Below, piece after piece: positions 12,601 through 24,042 of a stretch of 64,000 nucleotides of DNA (position 1 is the stretch's first letter; each line of letters opens with the position of its first letter). The position numbers and the translations under genes were made by a program. Source of the DNA: Mytilus californianus. Lineage: Eukaryota > Mollusca > Bivalvia > Mytilida > Mytilidae. The stretch spans positions 744,001 to 808,000 of the forward strand of contig NW_026262669.1 in assembly GCF_021869535.1 (NCBI RefSeq). The letters run 5' to 3'. A model generated the notes under the pieces. It ran no database searches, was not told where the DNA came from, and was given only the letters and a program-made list of their open reading frames with translations.

Positions 12601-13390
12601 TAAGATTTATCAGTAAGCACACTATTGTTTATTTTAAAGAACCCTTTACCCTTATTATCATTAGATATGTTGATTTTCAGTAAAATTGCCTGATGGTCTG
12701 TACTAGAAAACAGGGCTGGTCTAATATCCGTAGACTTTATCATAGTTCTCAATTCTTTACCGGTCAGAAAATAATCTATTCTACTTGCCTCATCATCTTT
12801 ATTTTTACGTTTCCATGTATATTGATACAGTTTTGGATGTAATTGTCTCCATATATCCTCTAGTGTATTTGTTTATATTAAAGTTTTCAAACTATTTGTA
12901 ATTTTTTGTTCTCTATTTTTTTTTATTATTTTTTCTATCTGCACTACTCAATGTTTCATTCATATCTCCTCCTACCACTAAAATTCCAAGACTGTGCTCT
13001 TCAATTATTTTATTTACATTTTTAAAGAAGACATTTCTCTTTTTCTTCTCATTTGGTGCATATAAATTAATCAAAGAGAATATATTGTTGTTTATTTCAA
13101 CATTTACCAAAATTATGCGACCTTCTTGATCAGTATAAGTATCAATTATCTTTGAATTTAATGTTTTTTTTATAAATATAGCTACACCTTTTGATTGAGT
13201 GGTGCCAAAACTATGAAAAATATCTGCAGCATATTCATTGCTAACTTTATTTTCTATTTCTACAACAAAATGAGTTTCTTGGATAAAAAGTATGTCTGTT
13301 TTTTGATATTTCAACCATGTATAAAGTCTATTTCTTTTTTTTTACTTGTCCTTGACAATTTAAGGAACAGATGTGTTAAGTTTTATTCAT
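9618..13390 (-). pseudogene. LINE ORF2 relic: APE endonuclease and reverse transcriptase
   Basis: This is the degraded ORF2 of a non-LTR retrotransposon of the L1/Tx1 type. It would encode the endonuclease and reverse transcriptase for target-primed insertion. In order on the minus strand: an ICSLNCQG start (about 13340-13385) and LFIQETHF, both typical of the APE endonuclease N-terminus; VVGGDMNET farther on; then the reverse transcriptase (11169-12440) with LNKSPGLDGLSVEFY, DFSKAFDSLEW, GIRQGCPLS and the catalytic LADDTT near 11275. A C-terminal CSVC...H...C zinc-finger motif lies at about 9930-9990. The frame breaks near 13320, 12900, 12490, 12450, 11160, 10880 and 10380, so the copy is dead. 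Confidence 0.92.
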
Positions 13391-14727
13391 GAATCTTATA
13401 ATTTTTGTAGCTCAAAGCAAGTGATTTAAAACCTAAACCTTCTCTACTGTATTTTATTTTTTCTGAACCTTTTTGTAATCTGATGTAGCCAACTATCCTT
13501 AATATGAGTAGTTCACATGTAAAGATACAATACATAATTGTGACATTTGACTTTTTAAATTGTTGTACAATACTGAATACATTGACAAACATATACATGT
13601 ACAAGAACAGTAGCATGCATAAATTAAAAATATACATATATACATTGAGAACAACATTGTATTTAACATGATTTTGTTAACTATAAATATAATGAATACA
13701 TTCTCTTTTATGTGTATTTTATCTACCCGTAAAATTGGACACCGGTTCGGGAAAGGTGTACATGTTTTTAATAATCTATGTAGGGATTTTCCCGCATCTA
13801 TTAATATCAGTCGTTTGCTCAGATAATTTCTAATTATTGTTTTTGTTCCGTTAAATTCTACTGATTCTAATAATGCGCTTATATTGTTATATTTTGTTTT
13901 AGTTGTAGTTGATAGTAACAATTTTGTTTTTATTTCTGCAGGTAGATGAGATATCAAGCTCAAATACAACATGAGCTTAACACAGTTCAAGATACATTGG
14001 TATAAATTTATGTCTTTGGTTACGAACGACACGATTTGATAATAGGATGAATTTACTTGTTTTACATGAAGACTAAAGTACTTTGATTTAGTGATGCTGC
14101 AGATTTTTACAAGAATACATTTATGTGTGAGGAATGATATTGCTGGATTTCGACTAAAAATTCTTTTCCAGTATCTATACATGTACATGTATATTTGTGA
14201 GCATTTGTATAATAATACAACGTATTGAAGCCAAAAATCATGAAAGTTATGTAGAGAGATCTTACAGTGAAGTATTATCCAGGTGTAAATATGGACTGTA
14301 GTTAAATGTTGCTGGATTACTGTTTGATTCATAGATTTTTTTTTTCGACAGCATAGGATTGGAATTATGAGATTCTTACTCCAGTTTATCTGTAGGAAGT
14401 AAGAACTTTTTTGCAAACTGTTTTCCAAACTATGATGATACTTATATAAAGGAATTGATATTGCAAATTTGAAAGTATGAAATCTAATATTCCATCACAA
14501 TCATCGCTACATGTCTTTGTATTTTTACTGTTTTTTTTTAAATTTATTTAAAAAGCATTGTCTTCAAGGTAGGTATCTACCTTTAGGAATATGCTTGGCA
14601 TACATATATGTATGAATAATAATAAAACTATATACAAACAAATCATTGTAAAAAATATAGAGATGATAAACAAAAAGAAAAAAAGGAGTTAGCTACATAA
14701 TCGTTTGTACATGTTTATTTCTCCTTT
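13391..14727. other. Unexplained 1.3-kb segment between LINE ORF1 and ORF2
   Basis: In most L1/Tx1-type elements ORF1 and ORF2 are close together or overlap. Here they are 1.3 kb apart. The gap holds a 309-residue minus-strand open frame (13499-14428) with no domain I recognise, rich in Ile, Tyr, Cys and Ser as expected of AT-rich non-coding DNA. It may be an insertion or simply the inter-ORF region of this family. Confidence 0.4.
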
Positions 14728-15968
14728 TTAACTTTGAGTTTTTGGTTTGCTGGTTTGGTTCTCTCTATCGAATAGGTCAGTTGTGGGTGTTGTTGCAGAC
14801 CTTTTTGAAACTTTATTTCCTGGAGTGGTTGCACTAGCTTGTTTCTCAACTAGAAATTGTTGCATTGAACTTTGTTTTTCATCTTTTGCATCATTTTGAT
14901 TAGTTAGTTTATTCTTTTTACTAGATATTTTTTTTAGTTTTTTTATGACTTGATGTTGCAGCTTGTCCTGTATTTTCATCATTCTCTTCATTGGTGATTG
15001 ATTGAAATAGAGGTTGAGATTTTTGAATAGACACCTCTTGCGAATTTTTGTTTTGAGTTTTCTTCGGATTGTGAGTGAGCACTTCCTGCAATTGTTGGTT
15101 AGGCACTTCCTGCATCTGCTGGTTAGGTATTTCCTGCATTTGTTCAGTTTCATGTTGTTGAGTATGTGCAGTCTCATCATTATTGTCATCAGTCTCTGAT
15201 TCTTTGTTGTCATCATCTGTGTTTGTTAATTCATTTTCATCATGTGCATTATTGTTGTCTGAAAAGGGCTCTTCACATTCTGATTGTTTGTGTCCATTTT
15301 TTTTTTACAGATATTACATTTCCAGTCATTTGGACAATTGCTGATGAAGTGGCCTTTTTCGAGGCATTTTTTGCAAACCATGTCGTCTCTGTTTTTTGTT
15401 GGTTGACCTTTATGAAGGATTGTAGCCCTGTAGTTTCCTAATGTTACTTGTCTAGGAAAAGGTTGTTCCACAGGTTCACAATAAAATATTCGGTCTCCTG
15501 ATAGGCAGTTTGTTATTAGGCGTCAACTCGTATGCGCTCTCAAAAGTATCTGTGTATTTTACACCCTGCATTCTCTAAAAAGAAGGTAATCTGACCATCA
15601 TCAGCCGAGCATGGGATGTCTTTTACCCGAATTTTAACATGATCTGGGTTCACATAATCTTGGAATCTCGGGTTTTGTGAATAAAAATTCACCAAACGGT
15701 CTCTTACCACAATGCCTGATATTAGAAGCTTGCTGCGATCGTCTTCGCCTTGTGTGTAGATTCGCCACATACCTCGAACTCTATGAAGCGCTCTAAGATG
15801 GGAAGAGGGTATTAGTCGACCAATCATTTTGTAAAGTTCGTGGTGTAAAAGGAAATCTTTGTCAGAGGGTTTTGGACCAAACATATCTGATTCCAATAAG
15901 AAAATAGGTTTTACACTCATGTCATTGTTATTACCATTTTGAACTACCTTCGAATATGTTTCCGCCAT
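14728..15968 (-). pseudogene. LINE ORF1 relic with zinc knuckle
   Basis: This encodes the nucleic-acid-binding ORF1 protein of the same LINE. The likely start is the methionine of MAETYSKVV, whose ATG lies at 15966-15968; the upstream extension to 16022 is less typical. A conserved N-terminal region (to about 15540) is followed, after a frameshift, by a CCHC zinc knuckle CKKCLEKGHFISNC (about 15340-15400). A second CxxC (CNICKK) then runs into a T-rich slip. The C-terminal part (14728-15216) is Lys/Gln/Ser-rich. Breaks near 15530 and 15300 separate the three pieces. Confidence 0.85.
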
Positions 15969-16361
15969 TTTTCCTTTGTTTACAGTTAGATTGGCACTAT
16001 TGAAATACGATGATTTTGTCATTCCAAACTCAAAAGAGCAAAGTTATTGTACCATATAATGGTTACTAATAGTTTTAAGCACTGTTCTGTCAGAAAGTGA
16101 AAGAATTATCGTTACTAAAAATTCAAAAATCTAAATTTCGTAAGAGCTCAGAAAAACTCCGTAGTTGACTAGGAAAACAGTTAACAAGTCTGTTCCAAGT
16201 TAACTTGTGTAGAGGTTATACTGCACCTATATGTATATATTTGACACTCTGAGAGAGCTTGTTTTCATATACAATACATTGCCGACATTCATCACACACA
16301 CGTTTGACATATATCATGTATATAATACTAAAGATAAAAATAAAAAGAACTTTTCACCGTG

Positions 16362-16379
16362 AAAAAAAAAAAAAAAAAA
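16362..16379 (+). other. Poly(A) run with upstream AATAAA
   Basis: A run of about 18 A follows an AATAAA at 16339-16344 by roughly 18 nt on the plus strand. This is the layout of a plus-strand retrocopy tail, but no recognisable body lies upstream, where the LINE 5' end runs on the opposite strand. It may be a chance A run. Confidence 0.3.
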
Positions 16380-16497
16380 TCAGAATCGAATTATATAGTA
16401 TTGAATCCAAAATCGTTATTTGTTTTCTTTACTAGCTATTCATATATTTCCATGCATATATTTTATCTGCATTCGTTGATACATAATATAAACTTAC

Positions 16498-16569
16498 AAC
16501 TCAGACAGTGCAGTTAACTTCCAAAAAGCGTTGTCTTTGATATGGCTGATATTGTTAACGCTTAAATCT
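16498..16569 (-). CDS. LRR exon, locus A (type DLS)
   Basis: A 72-nt minus-strand exon encoding one 24-residue leucine-rich repeat. It has an acceptor ATTACAG and donor GTAAGT, with phase-2 introns on both sides. The peptide core VNNISHIKDNAFWKLTAL fits the LxxNxIxxIxxxxFxxLxxL consensus of extracellular LRR proteins and has an N-glycosylation sequon (NIS). It is the counterpart of the locus B exon at 42319, which shares the NNI-HIK--AF-LT pattern. It is the last LRR exon seen in locus A before the LINE. Confidence 0.78.
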
Positions 16570-18581
16570 CTGTAATGATTATAAACTATGTTATGTTATT
16601 TAACATATAAATAAAACAAAACTCTCTTGAACTTAATAGGTATGTTCAAAGTGATTATGTATGAAAGCAATTGAAAGAAACCAATTATTTGTATCTGATA
16701 ATTTCATATGTTGCTCCTTTTCCCCCTTTACGAATTAGATAACCGGGCAGTTTGGGGTTTAAAAGGAAATATCACATTATTTCCGATACGTTTTTTGTTC
16801 TTCTTGTCTCTGAATGTAGAGTTTATAAAAGAAAATATTATATTGTTCATCATTTGTCATTTCAGTACATTTTATATCAGCATATGACCTATAATTGACT
16901 TTGTCATCATCATCTAAACTCTAGAGGATCATACCACATCTACTATTTTTATAGGCATCCATAAGTGACCAAACCCAAAAGCGTCCGTAGGTTATATTCG
17001 TCTATACTATATTTAATCGCATTAATACAAGATCTGCAAAAACAAAAGGCATAACCGCATAATGTTCAAACAACATGTTACATATTAGTTAATTTTAATG
17101 AAACATGCAGTTGAAAAAACCAGTATATTTACATCATGACTACAGGTATTACAAGTTTGTCCTGTTGAAAAAATGTATTACTCTCTTATGTCTTTATATC
17201 TTGTTGTTATGAAGAAATGTAAACACAAACAATTAGCTTTACGATGAAAAAATGCAGGCAGTTAAAACCATATAGAAATAGGCAACAGTAGTTTACTCAT
17301 ATATCGATTAACACGGCAAATTACTGTAACAGAAACAACTGAGGGTATCACATGATTCCCAATAGGGGTGAGACAGGTAGCGCTGACAGGGTAAGTGAAT
17401 CCTGATATACATGCATCGACCGCATGCAATTGTTGACGTACACGAATTTACACATGTGATGTCATGTTTTGTGTTTCTTCAATACATATATGTCATAGAA
17501 AATAAAAAAAAATAATCGAAATTGACACAAGTATAAGACACTGCCTGTCACAGTGCCGATTTGAATGTCTTACTCTGGACCAAATTAAATTATAGTCGAT
17601 TGACCATTGAAACGCGTCCTTACAATTTGTAGTTTTATTAATTATAATAGATGCTAGCTGATGTGATTAGTGTCCATTCATGTAGACGAAACAACTATTA
17701 AAGGTTAAAAAGGAGAATAATTCTTTCAAAACTAGTACATCTAATCGTAATGACTATCATGATTGACAGTAGCTTCTTTACATATACAATAATGTTGTTT
17801 ACTAACAAACACGAATTCAAAATGTGTTGTGCAAAGATCCCAACGTCCTAATTTTTCATAAACATGATAAACACATATCAAATGGGTTTGTTTATCAATA
17901 CACAATCAAATTTGTTAGATTTGGTCAAATAATGAGTTAGTTTTTATTCTGTTACAACGACACTATGTCCTCAAAGAGCTGTCCCGTTCGTTGGCCGCAA
18001 AAAAAGTTATTCGAAGCTAGTTTACCATTAGTGTTACTGCAGTATGCACTTATGTATACGCTTGTTTTTCTGTTAGGATTTCAAATTTATAATGTATAAC
18101 ATGATTCATCTTCAATCAAATTCCTGCTTACTGAATACTTATACATTCTTACACCTGAGAGCTATGCATTAATATTCCGTTCCATTTGTCTCAGGAACTG
18201 CAAATCAAAGCATTGCTATCTACAATTGAGAATCAAGCTTTATACTAGCTTGCTATGCATTTTCACATCCGTCATTTATCAACGTCTTGTCTACCTATAC
18301 TTACAGCGGGGTATGTTTAGTTTTCGTTTATTCTGTTTGCTGGAATCTTGCAATTTGTTCTCTCGGATGAATTGTTTTAGATTTTCTCTAACCCGGACCT
18401 TTTTGAATAATGTATAGCTTTCTTTACGGTATGGGGTTTGCTCATTGCTAAGGGCATTATGGTGACCCTTATTTAATATGATCCATGTCGTGTCAGAGTA
18501 AACTTTTCTTCTTATTCTTGATGCTTAAGCTTTAACAAACGTGTTGATATAAATCTAAATAAATACTAAACATGTACTCAC
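16570..18581. other. Introns of locus A around the decayed exon
   Basis: Apart from the decayed LRR exon at 17144-17218, no exon is seen. The spacing between exons is larger than in the matching part of locus B (about 1.4 kb against 0.6 kb on the 18582 side), implying insertion or deletion since duplication. Confidence 0.45.
17144..17218 (-). pseudogene. Decayed LRR exon, locus A
   Basis: The minus strand retains the start of an NNKI-type LRR exon (HNNKI) like those at 43052 and 44363-46573. It has lost function: an in-frame stop follows NNKI, the expected AG acceptor reads AC, the frame shifts, and the donor is weakened to GTAGTC. Position and sequence pair it with the intact exon at 43052 in locus B. 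This fixes the order 18582, 17144, 16498 as matching 43726, 43052, 42319. Confidence 0.7.
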
Positions 18582-18653
18582 ATAGTTCGAACACTTGGAA
18601 GATTCATAAAAGTGAACAGCTCTATTGTAAATATTTCATTGTTATTTAGTTGT
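18582..18653 (-). CDS. LRR exon, locus A (type NNNEI)
   Basis: A 72-nt minus-strand exon with phase-2 borders, acceptor CTTTAAG and donor GTGAGTAC. The core NNNEIFTIELFTFMNLPS fits the LRR consensus, with Phe at the conserved position and Leu after it. The closest relatives in the window are the exons at 43726 and 47676, which share NEI-T and FM-LP. Confidence 0.78.
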
Positions 18654-19187
18654 CTTAAAGAAAAGATAACATCAGTGGAATATGTCAATTCTTAAAATAT
18701 CAGTACACGTTTGATAAATTTTATGATACGAAAGAAAGAAATGTTAAAGACCAATACGAATAAAAGACAATAAAGGTTAGGCCAATCAAATGACACAACT
18801 AACAAAAATAATCTAGAGGGCAACACATGAATTTCAACAACAGACAACTGTCCATAAAATATGTCAAGTTTTGAAAAAAAACGTTCATAGTTAACACACG
18901 TTGCATATTAATTGTTCCGAATCAAGCAAAGATCTCTTATTAACTCCATTTTCTCCTAATGACACACATTATGCCCCTTTACATACACTTACTTTTTTAT
19001 TCGAGTCCTTACAAATATCACACATTCAATGATCATTTCTTTTAAAACCGATTTCTGAGCTGTTACGTGTTATTACGAGCTAAACATGTGCCCCTCCTTT
19101 CAAGTATCATTAAATGTGTTTGCAAGTTGTTTACGGGTACCTGCAAGTTATTTCAGGAAAGACTGTAATATTTTGTCTGTCTATGAA
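18654..19187. other. Intron of locus A
   Basis: No exon is seen. The segment near 18800-18880 (about 'atctagagggcaa' and 'caacagacaactgtcc') recurs in diverged form near 42790, 44130 and 54690, marking it as part of the duplicated LRR intron sequence. Confidence 0.45.
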
Positions 19188-19274
19188 GAAATAACATAAA
19201 AAATATGGTGCACACTGAATAACACGCGTAGCGGGTCATTTAAAAGTGCGCACCACATTTTTTATGTTATTTCG
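19188..19274. repeat. Fold-back hairpin element
   Basis: The arm 19188-19216 ('gaaataacataaaaaatatg' onward) is the inverse of 19245-19274 with about two mismatches. The arms flank a centre with CpG-rich 'acacgcgtagcgggt'. It resembles the inverted repeats at 26705 and 49081 in layout, suggesting a small non-autonomous hairpin element. No target-site duplication was identified. Confidence 0.7.
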
Positions 19275-19833
19275 AATAGCAGAAAAAAATATAACAGTCA
19301 TTTCTTATAATTTAATTCTAAAAAGGAGTAAACCATGATAAAAATGTTGATGACGTCGCAGGACAAAATTATGTCTATGAGCTAATAGACAAAACACTTT
19401 CAGCCGATCAGAGGACGTGTTACACCCAAAATTAAATTATTTACGGATGCTTACGGTTGACTACAAGTTGCCGATATATAAATACTCGTAAGAAAAATCC
19501 GGAATGCGAAAGGGGTAAAATGACTAGTGTAAAATGTTTATGCTTAAACTGTGTGCATTTGAACTGATGACTAAAACATTGAACATATCACAAGTATATG
19601 ACGTTAGTCCAACGTGTTCTTTTGTGTGTGATTTCCAAATTTCTAGGTCCCATGATGTATGAAACATACAACTTTTTAGAATAATCTACGTCTCTATAGG
19701 AAAATAATAAATCTAAAATTTACTTTACAGAACATCAATAAAATTGAAAGTTTAATCACAGTTTATAACATGGCGACATATTTATTTAACGTTTTGTTTC
19801 TAGTTCAAAAGTCCAAATTTGGTCTACTGCTAC

Positions 19834-22000
19834 TTATTTCGCTCTTTTTGGTGTTTTCGAAACATTACCGTGTTCAGTGTTGTTGCATACATTCATTTCC
19901 AACGCGTAAATTTTCTTTCTTGGCCTAGCGGTTATTCTACCTTTCGTCTTTAACATGGCAGACCTAACTAGTCCATCTAGTCCAATAACAAGTGCTTTTA
20001 TAATAGTTAACTGCCAATTAATCACGGGAGTTTCATTGTATATATGGTCAATGTCACCAATATTCATACCTTGTTCATTTGAACTACTGATACAATGATA
20101 ATTGCGTTAAACGGTTAAATTATCATTCTTCTATCGAACTATCTGGCATTGGACTTTTTAAAGTTTGTTGGCAGAAGATTGTGTAAGATTTTTATATGAG
20201 GTTCATGTTAACATAAAGGTTGCTAGGATACGGTAGTTTTACACATTCTCGTCCATGTACTTACTGAGATGTAGTCAGCTGGTCCTCGTCTATTGATTCT
20301 GTAGATACTGATGCCAACGAACATTTGGGTTTGCCTCTTCTTTTCTTATTGTAATATTAAGTATATCTAAACTCACATACGATCGCCATTTAATTCCTTT
20401 GATACATATCCTTGTTGGTTGTATGATTATTTACCAAAACACCGCCATACCAAGGCTCTAGCTCGGTTACAAAATTTAACTTCGTCCATTGACTATTCAA
20501 AGTTGTGTTGAAGTGTTGGCGATGAAATAAGCATTTCAAGTCCGTACTGATGCTACGTATGTTGTCACATTGTCAGAAACCACGATTGTTGGAAGTGATT
20601 TCCTACTTACAAATCTACGAAAAAGTAAAATAAACTGTGCCTTGGTTGAACGTGAATGATGGTACTTGTCTTCTCTGTTTGATTCCCTGTAGTTTTTATT
20701 TGTCCTAAGCTTCTAAACATTTGTGCTCCGTTTACATTCCATGTGGGCCACATATTATCTATAGTTAGAAATTGTATTTTGTTTCTTTATATACTCCAAC
20801 AACCTTGCACAAATCACTGCCCCCACTAACTCGAGTTTTAGTATTATAATATTTTTCAAAGGACAAACTCTGTTTTGAGCCATAACAAAATACCTTTCTT
20901 TCTCTGTCCACGTGCTCTGTATGCTCTAGGACTTGCTTCAGAGAATATATCTAGGGTTGAGTTCGAAATATTTGTATCTCCATTTAAGTTCATTCGGGGT
21001 AATTCTGCATTTTGAGGGCTATTCCTATTCATTTTTTTTTATATTTTGTTATGAAAACAACTGGTCCTAATCCAATATATTATTCCATAACTTCTTTAAA
21101 ACATTTTATTTCTCATTATTATTTGATTCTAAAGTACTAACGGGTGGAATATTCTAGATGATTATTTTAGTAAATTTCGTTTTTTAACAGCTTTGCTTCC
21201 TTTAACAAGGAAATCCTATTTAGAAAATGTAATTGTGTCATTCGTAGCATTCATTTTGCTTCCGAATACCTTGTAAATTGTGTTTTGTTCTAGAACAACG
21301 TCGTTTCTGCCAAATTTCGTAGTGTGATGTCCATGATAGAAGATTAAATCCTGCGTTGATAAATAATTGTCAAGTTTGGTTATACATGTAGTAATCAATC
21401 ACATCGTTTTCTATCGAAAAACTTGAAATTATGTTGTCAACGTTTAATTGTCTGTTAACCTCTCTGTCAAGGTACACGTGTTGTTCAGCATAACAAATAA
21501 AATGAGTGCATGTTGAACCGAATAGAACGGAATTAAAGCGGCAACATGCTAACTGTTTTGTTGTGTTTGTTGGATTGCTATACCTATTAAATCTTGTAGC
21601 ATAGTCCAACATTCAGAAATGCCTTCTTAGTGAATGTTGTCACTGGATGTTTTTTGCTGATTTTAGGGAATATTAAAATAAAAAAAAATCCGCCAAGAAA
21701 AAAATATCAGGTGTTTGACGGAATTCGTAGACTATTTATATCGGAGTAGTAACTGAATCATTTTTCCCGGTGGAAGTAAGCTAATTAAATATGCATCTTC
21801 TAAGGTCAACAATAAAACCAATCTGTTGAACCGTTTTACGCATTTTGTTGAGCATGACTGGTGCCAATAACGAGCCGTACGAGTCTCGAGTCTTGAATGT
21901 GTCCGAAAGATTGTATCCTCCAATTTATGTTTCTATTCTGTTGTAGAAATATTTGAGGCTGGTTTTGTTTTCTAAAATAGTTCTTATCCAAAACTGTTAG
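19834..22000 (-). mobile_element. BEL/Pao LTR-retrotransposon relic (pol region)
   Basis: A decayed pol polyprotein lies on the minus strand in family order. Reverse transcriptase: 21370-21612 has RYSNPTNT, FNSVLFGST and VNRQLNVDN, where the usual catalytic YVDD has become NVDN; 21216-21398 carries its C-terminal side. RNase H, about 20780-20960: DIFSEASPRAYRA and later KLELVGAVICARLLEY in another frame. Integrase, about 20240-20660: SRKSLPTIVVSDN, then PWYGG, then EDQLTTS. The C-terminal DUF5641-like domain, 19834-20067: VIGLDGLVRSAMLKTKGR. Many stops and frameshifts are present. Gag, protease and LTRs were not found. It sits in an intron of LRR locus A. Confidence 0.85.
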
Positions 22001-22964
22001 AATAGCTTGTGTATCCTTTTATATAATTCCATTTCACACGTTAGAGCTCTGGCTAGCTTTAAAACCAGATTTAATCTACCTTTTCCTACATCAGGTAATT
22101 TAGTTCGTATACATATTTCTAATAACTTTGCAATAGACAATGATTAAAAAATTCCACAAGAGTCAATGTATATAAATACCCAACCCTGCGATGTACTCTT
22201 GTCTACTCTCTTCTTCTGTTGCCTTGTTTATATATCTATAATCTTCCATATTACAATTTCCTATCTTTTATAAAATCATATCTACACTTTTCGGTTCTGT
22301 CATGCACGTAACAATGCCACTTGGTTACATTTACCAATTTTAGTTTAAGGACAGCATCGTTTCACAGTAGGACTTGATTCGATGTAACCGCTTACAATTT
22401 ATCAAATTAATAATTCAAATTTTATAGACTCTTTATTCCAACGAAGGAAATGGAAGTACAAGAAGAAATGTTTACCAGCTTGACACCTTAGTAAAACAAA
22501 ACGCATTTCATAGCTATGCATGTATGATAGTATAACTGTTTTTTTTTTCTTTTCAGGTTGATTTTGTTTTCGATTTTAATCCATTGTTGATGAATTACAT
22601 ATCTTCCAATATTTTCTTTAAACTTTTCTTTGCCTAGTATGTGAGAAATTATTGTTCCTCAAGTACTTTAAAACTCAAATTCCTTACAGGTGAAATACAC
22701 CACGAAAATTATAAGCAATGAAAACGCACAATCTGTTGATAATATTCGTAACTAGATATTCTGATAAAAGTTTATACGAACAGACTTAGTATGAAAAAGA
22801 TTTCGACTCGATATATCAAATTGTATACTAAATGATATACGTTTATAAATCCAAATACTAAATATTTCAATATAATAGAAGTACGATACTCATATAGCAG
22901 TTATATTCGAAGCGTGGCAAGAATCATATGTTTAATATGAAGCAAAACAAAAGTATTTACATAC
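22001..22964. other. Intron of locus A, paralogous to locus B
   Basis: No exon seen. The piece around 22620-22680 ('ctttgcctagtatgtgagaa') matches 57360-57400 in locus B, in the intron beside the paralogous exon at 58193, supporting an ancient duplication of exon plus intron. Confidence 0.5.
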
Positions 22965-23036
22965 AGAATTTGCAACTGTGGCATCTTTTTACAAAGCTCG
23001 ACATCAATTTGTGTTATGCTATTGTACCTGAGATCT
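22965..23036 (-). CDS. First LRR exon, locus A (type DLRYN)
   Basis: A 72-nt minus-strand exon with acceptor TTATCCAG, donor GTATGT and phase-2 borders. The core is RYNSITQIDVELCKKMPQL: a leucine-rich repeat with a cysteine at the position usually taken by Phe, and Met two residues on. The exon at 58193 in locus B shares DLRYN-IT-I and CK-M-QL, so each is likely the first repeat of its gene. It lies just downstream of the cysteine-cap exon at 23894. Confidence 0.8.
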
Positions 23037-23893
23037 CTGGATAAAAGATAAAAAAAAACCCGAATAATTCGGCCCGCACTACAACTCAATCATAGTTGTG
23101 TTTGTTCATGTTCTATTAATACAAACGATGTCAATATGTTCTTTAATCAATTTGTTTATGGTATCTTTAAGCATTCCATGAAATCGTTTTTAAAATTGTG
23201 CATAATGTTCATTTATCGTAAAAAGAAGATGCCAGCAGATATGGTACTGACATCGATGCCCCGTGTTATCAAATGGGTAGGCGTTATCAGACTTATCAAA
23301 CTAATATTATCATTTATTTTCAAATAACGTCTGATATTGTGCAATTCTTAGTAGACACATTTGTTTAAAATGGAAAACAAATATGCACGGAATCACGGGA
23401 GTTTTAAGAATAACTGAACTTTCAAACAATACGACCAATATTCCAGGAGGAACACAACTTAAAAACAAAAGAGAAAAAAAACTCTAACATGAACGGATAC
23501 ACTGGCTTGTTTCAGTGTGTTGTTTTAGATGTTAGAACAGCATACTAATTTGAGGAAGGTTATTCGTAATATTTCTCTTTGATTTGGCTCTACATTTAAC
23601 AGTGCTAATTTGTTGATGTGTCTATGGTAGATTAATTGCGTATCTGTTGTAAATAATTATTAGTCTTTATCTTTGATGCTTGTTTTTACCCCTTCCAAAT
23701 TAATTTGTTTAATATGAGACAACTATATCATGCCATTGCATTTTGCTTCTTTGTTTTGGTGTTCCATATTTTCCCATCTCAGTCGGCTTAATCCTATCAT
23801 TCAATATGGTAGTATTTTGATGATCCAAGTGACGATATTAAATGTGACATGTACTTGATATTAATTAAACTTAAAACGCATGGATGAACTTAC
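23037..23893. other. Intron of locus A between the N-cap and first LRR exon
   Basis: No exon or recognisable element is seen in these AT-rich 857 bases. Confidence 0.5.
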
Positions 23894-24042
23894 ATGTTGT
23901 ACGTGTGACGAGGAAGATCTGGAAAATGTCCTAAAGATCTGAAATAACAGTCCACTGAAGAGCCTGATGAAGTTGAAGGACAAGAACAAGACGACTTGTG
24001 ATTACAACAAGAAAGGCGAAAACAAAAATGTCTACTTTCTAT
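23894..24042 (-). CDS. LRR N-terminal cysteine-cap (LRRNT) exon, locus A
   Basis: A minus-strand exon of 149 nt with acceptor TATTCAG (phase 0) and donor GTAAGT (phase 2, as required by the following LRR exon). The peptide has the cysteine cluster CCNHKSSCSCP, then SSVDCYFRSLGHFPDLP. This matches the LRRNT layout of closely spaced cysteines, a V-x-C, and a hydrophobic stretch ending in a proline-rich F-P-x-L-P turn. The module caps the hydrophobic core of extracellular LRR domains. The signal-peptide exon was not found. The exact acceptor could differ by a few codons. Confidence 0.68.

Larger units (their letters stand above)
9618..16022 (-). mobile_element. Degraded L1/Tx1-type LINE
   Basis: ORF1 (zinc knuckle) and ORF2 (APE endonuclease plus reverse transcriptase) lie in the right order on the minus strand. 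The ORF1-side boundary is at or just above 16022. The other end is uncertain: it may extend to the poly(T) run at 8519. The element sits downstream, in transcription direction, of the last locus A LRR exon at 16498, and so would interrupt that gene or lie in its intron in the same orientation. Confidence 0.85.

Noticed and set aside
13499-14428. 309-residue minus-strand frame as a gene
   Set aside because: No domain or codon pattern is recognisable and composition follows AT-rich DNA; kept only as an unexplained segment of the LINE.
20262-20340. Apparent exon ending in a GTAAGT donor, encoding STESIDEDQLTTSQ
   Set aside because: The peptide and the sequence after the donor fit the integrase of the BEL/Pao relic, so the donor-like string is coincidental.
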